The notes below the pieces were generated by a model, which was not told where the DNA came from, ran no database searches, and was given only the letters and a program-made list of their open reading frames with translations. From assembly GCA_031655335.1 (NCBI GenBank), contig CP134226.1, positions 2,910,001-2,974,000 of the forward strand: a stretch of 64,000 bases of DNA. The letters are read 5' to 3'. Below are positions 60,346 through 64,000 of the stretch, piece by piece; the first letter of the stretch is position 1, and every line of letters starts with the position of its first letter. Source of the stretch: Thalassospiraceae bacterium LMO-SO8. GTDB lineage: Bacteria; Pseudomonadota; Alphaproteobacteria; Rhodospirillales; Casp-alpha2. Position numbers and translations under genes: made by a program.

Positions 60346-60552
60346 ATGAAAAACATCACCGACACGATCCTGAAAACCCGCGCGCCCTTCTACGCCTTGG
60401 CATTCGCTGTTTTGCTCGGTATCGCCGGCGCGAACGTGGCACAGGCCGCTGAATACCAGGAAGGTTCTTCGGTCGCCGTGGAGATGAACCACTCCCACGG
60501 CAATGGACACACCCATGATGACCAACCTCTGGATCAACGTGCGGGGGACTGA
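60346..60552 (+). CDS. Small exported His-rich peptide, porin-like leader
   Basis: A 68-residue protein. Its leader MKNITDTILKTRAPFYALAF resembles the porin leader MKKFTDTVLKSCAPLSVAGA (shared xxTDTxLKxxAP). The mature part is short and His-rich (EMNHSHGNGHTHDDQ). AAAGGAAG lies upstream of the ATG. It may be a metal-binding periplasmic peptide that borrowed the porin promoter and leader. A strong terminator follows, so it is a single-gene unit. Confidence 0.68.
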   Translation: MKNITDTILKTRAPFYALAFAVLLGIAGANVAQAAEYQEGSSVAVEMNHSHGNGHTHDDQPLDQRAGD

Positions 60553-60581
60553 TCGGAAAAGGTCGTTAAAGTGCATTGCGA

Positions 60582-60612
60582 GAACGGGGGCCGGTATCGG
60601 CCCCCGTTTCTG
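60582..60612 (+). terminator. Rho-independent terminator
   Basis: gaacgggggccg and cggcccccgtttc form a 12-bp stem with a gtat loop, followed by tctgct. It ends the transcript of the small gene at 60346. Confidence 0.82.
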
Positions 60613-60904
60613 CTAATATCGCATCTATTGGTATGAGGCGGAGTTTTAAGACGATGTCAGTGAGGTCTATGCAAAATGCCTAGCTTCATAGGACGAGCAG
60701 CGACAGGAAAAGCGCGTCTGATTGTTTAACTATGATGCATCGGGATCAGTATTAATTACTCCCTATGAAGGCTTAAATTTAGGGGAGCTAGATCAAAACC
60801 TGAGTGGCTGTGTCTGAGTGGAACTAGATTGATTGGGGCGGATAGCTTGGGAAAACACCCTGGAAATATCTCTCATTTAGCTTTGCGATACTCTAGGAAA
60901 AGCC
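60613..60904. other. Gene-free spacer before the czc operon
   Basis: About 290 bp with no plausible coding frame, somewhat AT-richer than its surroundings by eye. Its right end carries the promoter-like element listed next. Confidence 0.45.
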
Positions 60905-60935
60905 TTGACCCGTCTTTGGGTAAATGCCCTATATG
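60905..60935 (+). promoter_or_regulatory. Possible MerR-type promoter without CTCC dyad
   Basis: TTGACC (60905-60910), exactly 19 bp, then TATATG (60930-60935). The spacing matches the CueR-type sites, but the spacer (CGTCTTTGGGTAAATGCCC) lacks the CTCC...GGAG dyad. If used, transcription would start close to the ATG of the following gene. Confidence 0.4.
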
Positions 60936-60941
60936 TCCTTG

Positions 60942-61283
60942 ATGATGCGAAAATTATTCAATTTTCCGGCCAAGAGAGTTCTCCTGGCGTTCGTCGTGTT
61001 CAGCGTTGTCGTGCTGAATATGACGGCGGTTATCGCCGCGTCTGTGGACGAAGGCGTTGCCCGTGATTTGATTTCCGTCGCTCATTTGGATCATCCGACA
61101 ACAAAAAACAATCTCGCCAACGAACATGATGATGTATGTCATTATCTGACCCATCATCTTTCTTGGGTTGAGCATGAAATCGAATCCATTTCATGGATGG
61201 ATAGCGAGGCGGTCCTTCTTGCTGTCTCAGAAAACCGAACGGGATTGGTTTCCTCCGGATTGTATCGACCTCCCAAAGTCTGA
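60942..61283 (+). CDS. Small exported His protein with PPK tail
   Basis: A ~113-residue protein of unknown function. A hydrophobic leader (VLLAFVVFSVVVLNMTAVIAA) is followed by a His-rich part (HDDVCHYLTHHLSWVEHE) and the terminal SGLYRPPKV. Same plan as the small proteins at 9121, 11285 and 50149, and likewise upstream of a metal export operon. Starts at 60924, 60942 or 60945 are possible; none has a ribosome site. Confidence 0.58.
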   Translation: MMRKLFNFPAKRVLLAFVVFSVVVLNMTAVIAASVDEGVARDLISVAHLDHPTTKNNLANEHDDVCHYLTHHLSWVEHEIESISWMDSEAVLLAVSENRTGLVSSGLYRPPKV

Positions 61284-61364
61284 GTTTCCACGCATTGCAC
61301 CTAACTGCGCGAAGCCCCGTGGCCACGCGCTGTCCTCTACTTGTGCACATTTGGGAACTCAAAC

Positions 61365-62585
61365 ATGCTCAATATCAATCGAGCTGCAACGGCGCTTGCG
61401 CTTGCAGTGACGGCACTGGCACCGATGACTTCGGTTGCTCAGCAGCCTCAGCACTTAAGCGTTTTCATCGATCAGACGATCAACCTACATCCGGCCGTTC
61501 GAGCGGCGGAGAAAAACCTATCCAAGGCTAAGGCATCAGCAAGTGCCGCAGGCCAATATCCATATAATCCGGAACTTTCAGCCGGCTACGAAGAGGCGGC
61601 AGAAAAGACCAAGGAGTTCGGTCTGTCACAGACGATAGACGTCTGGGGTCGGCGAAGTTCTGCGGAGGCCTTGGGTTTTGCAGAAATCGAAATCGCTCGC
61701 GCGGAGTACGACCTGGTGCGAACGGATCTGCTTGAAGCCTTGCTTCGTTCATTGGGCGCCAACCGGAAGCAGACCGCTCTCCTTCGTTTGGCGGAAAAGC
61801 GTCTCGACTTAAGTGTCCGTTTCCTCAACTTAACTGGAAAATTTGCGGCCGCAGGCGACATTGGGCGTGCGGACGTGTTAACGGCCGAGGTCGGCCGCTC
61901 AAACGCAGTGCTTCAGGTCGCAGCGGCAAAAGCCGCAGTTGCGGATGCTCAAACCGCGCTGATTGCGTTGGCTGGTGAGCAGAGGACAGTTTGGCCAAAA
62001 CCTGTCGAAATTGTCGGAAGTGCCTTTGACGCACTATCCCCCGATGTTGAAAAAACACCCGAGATGGTTATGACACGCGCGACATTGAACGCCAGCAAAG
62101 CGGGTATCGATGTAGCCGGAAAACTTTGGTTGCCAGACCCGACGGTTGGCGTGCGAGTTGGAAAAGATGGGGACTCCAGCTTATTCGGGGTTTCTCTGTC
62201 CGTGCCTCTGCCTGTCTGGAACCGCGGGTCAGCAGAAAAGATTGCTGCCTCTGAAGATGCGGCAAGCAAAGAATTCTTGGTGGCAGAAACACGAAGACGT
62301 TTGAATGCGCGCCTCGCTACGGCGGAGGTGAATCTGCGGTCCGCGAGTGAGGCCGTGACGCATTGGCGGTCAATTGCGCAGCCGACGGTTGCTCGTCAGG
62401 AAGCACTTCTCAATCGATTGTCCGAGGCCCGGGAAATCGGTGCTTTGGAATACCTGCAGCAACTAGACCGCCTGTTGGAAACCGAAGCTTTGGGCATCGA
62501 ATTGGAACAGTCCCTTTGGAGCGCATGGATAGATCGCCTGCGTGCCGGCGCCAATCTCCTGGCCTGGTTGGAGGAATTGAAATGA
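61365..62585 (+). CDS. Heavy-metal RND outer-membrane channel CzcC-like
   Basis: A 406-residue TolC-family protein. Signal peptide (to TSVAQQ), then two outer-membrane-efflux repeats (FIDQTINLHPAVRAAEKNL, PYNPELSAGYEE, then ADVLTAEVGRSNAVLQVAAA). Shorter than CusC at 7511 and closer to CzcC/CnrC. The stop overlaps the adaptor start (ATGA). Confidence 0.88.
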   Translation: MLNINRAATALALAVTALAPMTSVAQQPQHLSVFIDQTINLHPAVRAAEKNLSKAKASASAAGQYPYNPELSAGYEEAAEKTKEFGLSQTIDVWGRRSSAEALGFAEIEIARAEYDLVRTDLLEALLRSLGANRKQTALLRLAEKRLDLSVRFLNLTGKFAAAGDIGRADVLTAEVGRSNAVLQVAAAKAAVADAQTALIALAGEQRTVWPKPVEIVGSAFDALSPDVEKTPEMVMTRATLNASKAGIDVAGKLWLPDPTVGVRVGKDGDSSLFGVSLSVPLPVWNRGSAEKIAASEDAASKEFLVAETRRRLNARLATAEVNLRSASEAVTHWRSIAQPTVARQEALLNRLSEAREIGALEYLQQLDRLLETEALGIELEQSLWSAWIDRLRAGANLLAWLEELK

Positions 62586-63862
62586 AAAACGGAAAGAACT
62601 TAGTGATTTCAGTCTGTGTCGCGGGATTGGTTATAGCCACTCCTGTGTTCGCATTCGGTGCCGACACGCACGGGCACGGCCCTGAAGAGACGAAGGCCCA
62701 GCAAGAGACGCCGGGTCATTCTGAGTCACCTAAAAACGCATGGGAGCCCGAAAGAGAAAGCCATTCGAAAAAAGAGGCGGATGGTGACCATGCGGAGGGC
62801 GAGAAGCCGCATGGCAGTGAAGGGCATGAAGAAAAGGAGGAGAAAGGCATTTCTCTTTCAGAGGTCCAACGCAGAGAAGCCGGTGTGATTGTTCGCCCGC
62901 TTCGGCCGATACAACTGCCCTCTCTACTCAAGGTTCCAGGCGAAGTGCGCCTAAACCAGTACAAGACCCGTATTGTTACGCCACGAATCACGGCGATGGC
63001 GCTGAAACGAGAGGCCATCATGGGCCAACAAGTCCGTAGAGGCGACGTCCTCGCGACCCTGTTCAGCGTCGAAATGGCTCAGGCTCAAGGGGAATACATC
63101 GTTGCCTCCACCGAATGGAAACGGGTCCGCGATATCGGAGAAAAAATCGTCTCAGAAAAACGGGCGATCGAGGCGCGTGTGAACCTGCAGCAAGCGAGGG
63201 CACGGCTGATTGCGTATGGTTTGACAAAAGATCAAATCGCGGCACTTCCCAGTCAAGGCTCTCTGGAGACGCCGGGCCAGTTTGACATTCTTGCGGATCA
63301 AGACGGCCTAATCGTGGTGGATGACTTTTTGGTCGGGCAGGTCATCGAGCCTGGAACGCCGATGTATAAGCTTACCGATCCGGACTCAAGATGGATCGAA
63401 GCCCGGATTAATCCTTCCGAAGCGCGCCTCGTCGATGTCGGTGGCCAAGTCAGCATCGAGACAAGTTCGACAGGTGCCCAAGTATATGAGGGGCGGATCC
63501 TTCAGATCGGGCAACAAGTAGATGAAAGAACTCGGACCCTGGGTGTGCGGATTGAAGTTACTGATCCTCAGCAACAATTACGCCCGGGACAATTCGTCAG
63601 TGTTTCCTTGAACGGGAGTGGGCGCGAGAGCGTTCTGGCCTTACCGAAGAAGGCCGTGCTTCGAGGGCCCGATGGAGATTGGACAGTGTTTCAACAGGTG
63701 TCGGCTGAAAGGTTCGTACCTGTGGAAATACGTGTCGTGCGGGAAACCTCAGAGTTGGTGGTGTTCGAAGGAATTCCTGCCGGCGTAAAGGTTGTGACTG
63801 ACGGTGCCTTCTTTGTGCAGTCGGAACTCGCGAAGAGCGGGTTCAGCGTTCACAACCACTGA
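62582..63862 (+). CDS. RND periplasmic adaptor CzcB-like
   Basis: A 426-residue membrane-fusion protein. Signal peptide (to VFAFGA), then a strikingly His/Glu/Lys-rich stretch (~25-90, e.g. HGHGPEETKAQQ, HAEGEKPHGSEGHEEKEEKG), then barrel-sandwich and beta-barrel domains (VPGEVRLNQYKTRIVTPRIT, GDVLATLFSVEMAQAQGEY, LRPGQFVSVSL). It lacks a CusF tail. The His-rich part and family suggest Zn/Co/Cd or Ni export rather than Cu(I). Confidence 0.9.
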   Translation: MKNGKNLVISVCVAGLVIATPVFAFGADTHGHGPEETKAQQETPGHSESPKNAWEPERESHSKKEADGDHAEGEKPHGSEGHEEKEEKGISLSEVQRREAGVIVRPLRPIQLPSLLKVPGEVRLNQYKTRIVTPRITAMALKREAIMGQQVRRGDVLATLFSVEMAQAQGEYIVASTEWKRVRDIGEKIVSEKRAIEARVNLQQARARLIAYGLTKDQIAALPSQGSLETPGQFDILADQDGLIVVDDFLVGQVIEPGTPMYKLTDPDSRWIEARINPSEARLVDVGGQVSIETSSTGAQVYEGRILQIGQQVDERTRTLGVRIEVTDPQQQLRPGQFVSVSLNGSGRESVLALPKKAVLRGPDGDWTVFQQVSAERFVPVEIRVVRETSELVVFEGIPAGVKVVTDGAFFVQSELAKSGFSVHNH

Positions 63863-63881
63863 TCAGCAGGAATCCAGAACC

Positions 63882-64000
63882 ATGTTGAATAAGATCATCG
63901 ACCTTGGGATTCAGGGGCGGTTACTCGTCGTCCTGGCCCTGTTTGGAATCATGGCTGGAGCGGCGATCCTGTTGCCCCGCCTGAACCTCGACGCATTTCC
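63882..64000 (+). CDS. Heavy-metal RND pump CzcA-like, 5' end only
   Basis: The first ~40 residues of an RND transporter (MLNKIIDLGIQGRLLVVLAL, then a hydrophobic helix and LPRLNLDAFP, the conserved start of the first periplasmic loop). The gene runs off the window. It follows the adaptor by 19 bp, completing czcCBA order. The metal class cannot be read from this fragment. Confidence 0.85.
   Translation, partial: MLNKIIDLGIQGRLLVVLALFGIMAGAAILLPRLNLDAF

Overview
The window reads as one chromosomal segment of an alphaproteobacterium. It opens with the 3' end of a 23S rRNA gene, a 5S rRNA gene and an initiator tRNA-Met, the usual rRNA operon tail in alphaproteobacteria. Short spacers, ATGA-coupled operons, a porin with a TTG start and the metabolic gene content agree with this. 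I cannot name a genus from sequence alone. After the rRNA terminator, the remaining ~62 kb looks like a metal-resistance and stress accessory region, flanked on the rRNA side by a broken merR gene and an imperfect inverted repeat.

Layout. (1) 2.3-9.5 kb, minus: a complete Cu(I)/Ag(I) efflux system, cusF-cusA-cusB-cusC, with a small Cys-rich exported protein. (2) 9.7-11.2 kb, minus: a MerR regulator with mercury-type cysteine spacing, a thioredoxin/MerC-like fusion and a glutaredoxin-like protein. (3) 11.3-16.9 kb, plus: a tightly coupled periplasmic copper-handling operon (multicopper oxidase, DUF411, cytochrome c, two thioredoxins, two tiny membrane proteins, SCO, PCuAC chaperone). (4) 17.0-23.3 kb: DUF1232, an unusually long TRAP permease pair without a visible binding protein, then lspA, a CDF metal exporter and its divergent MerR regulator. 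(5) 23.4-27.8 kb: a K+ channel-like protein, a DMT exporter, two membrane proteins and a Met-rich repeat protein. (6) 28.1-32.6 kb: YHS protein, DUF5676, a beta-CASP metallohydrolase, AMP/thymidine phosphorylase and PRPP synthetase. (7) 32.7-39.4 kb: DUF3141, acetate kinase, phosphate acetyltransferase, PHA synthase and enoyl-ACP reductase. (8) 39.5-46.2 kb: beta-propeller protein, DUF2933, methyltransferase, lone Rieske protein, PepSY-like protein, cytochrome c, NhaA, a lipoprotein and an APC permease. (9) 46.3-55.6 kb: CopA P-type ATPase, CueR, cytochrome c, SHOCT protein, CopI cupredoxin, CopA multicopper oxidase, CopB and a third multicopper oxidase. (10) 55.7-64.0 kb: a TVP38-like protein, a two-component system, a porin, a small exported protein, and a second heavy-metal RND system (CzcC, CzcB and the start of CzcA) running off the end.

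The most striking structure is regulatory. Eight intergenic sites share one architecture: TTGACC, a 19-bp spacer carrying a CTCC...GGAG-type dyad, then a -10-like hexamer. This is the arrangement of CueR/HmrR (MerR-family) promoters. The sites precede not only copA but also the K+ channel operon, the YHS/phosphorylase/PRPP operon, the acetate/PHA/FabI operon, the beta-propeller operon, the lipoprotein/permease pair, the SHOCT gene and the two-component system. The only encoded regulator with matching cysteines is the CueR homologue at 48.7 kb (C112 and C120). The inference is a locally encoded copper-responsive regulon of ~34 kb that joins metal export to fermentation/overflow carbon, nucleotide and membrane functions. 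The sites are visible in the sequence; control by this CueR is not proven.
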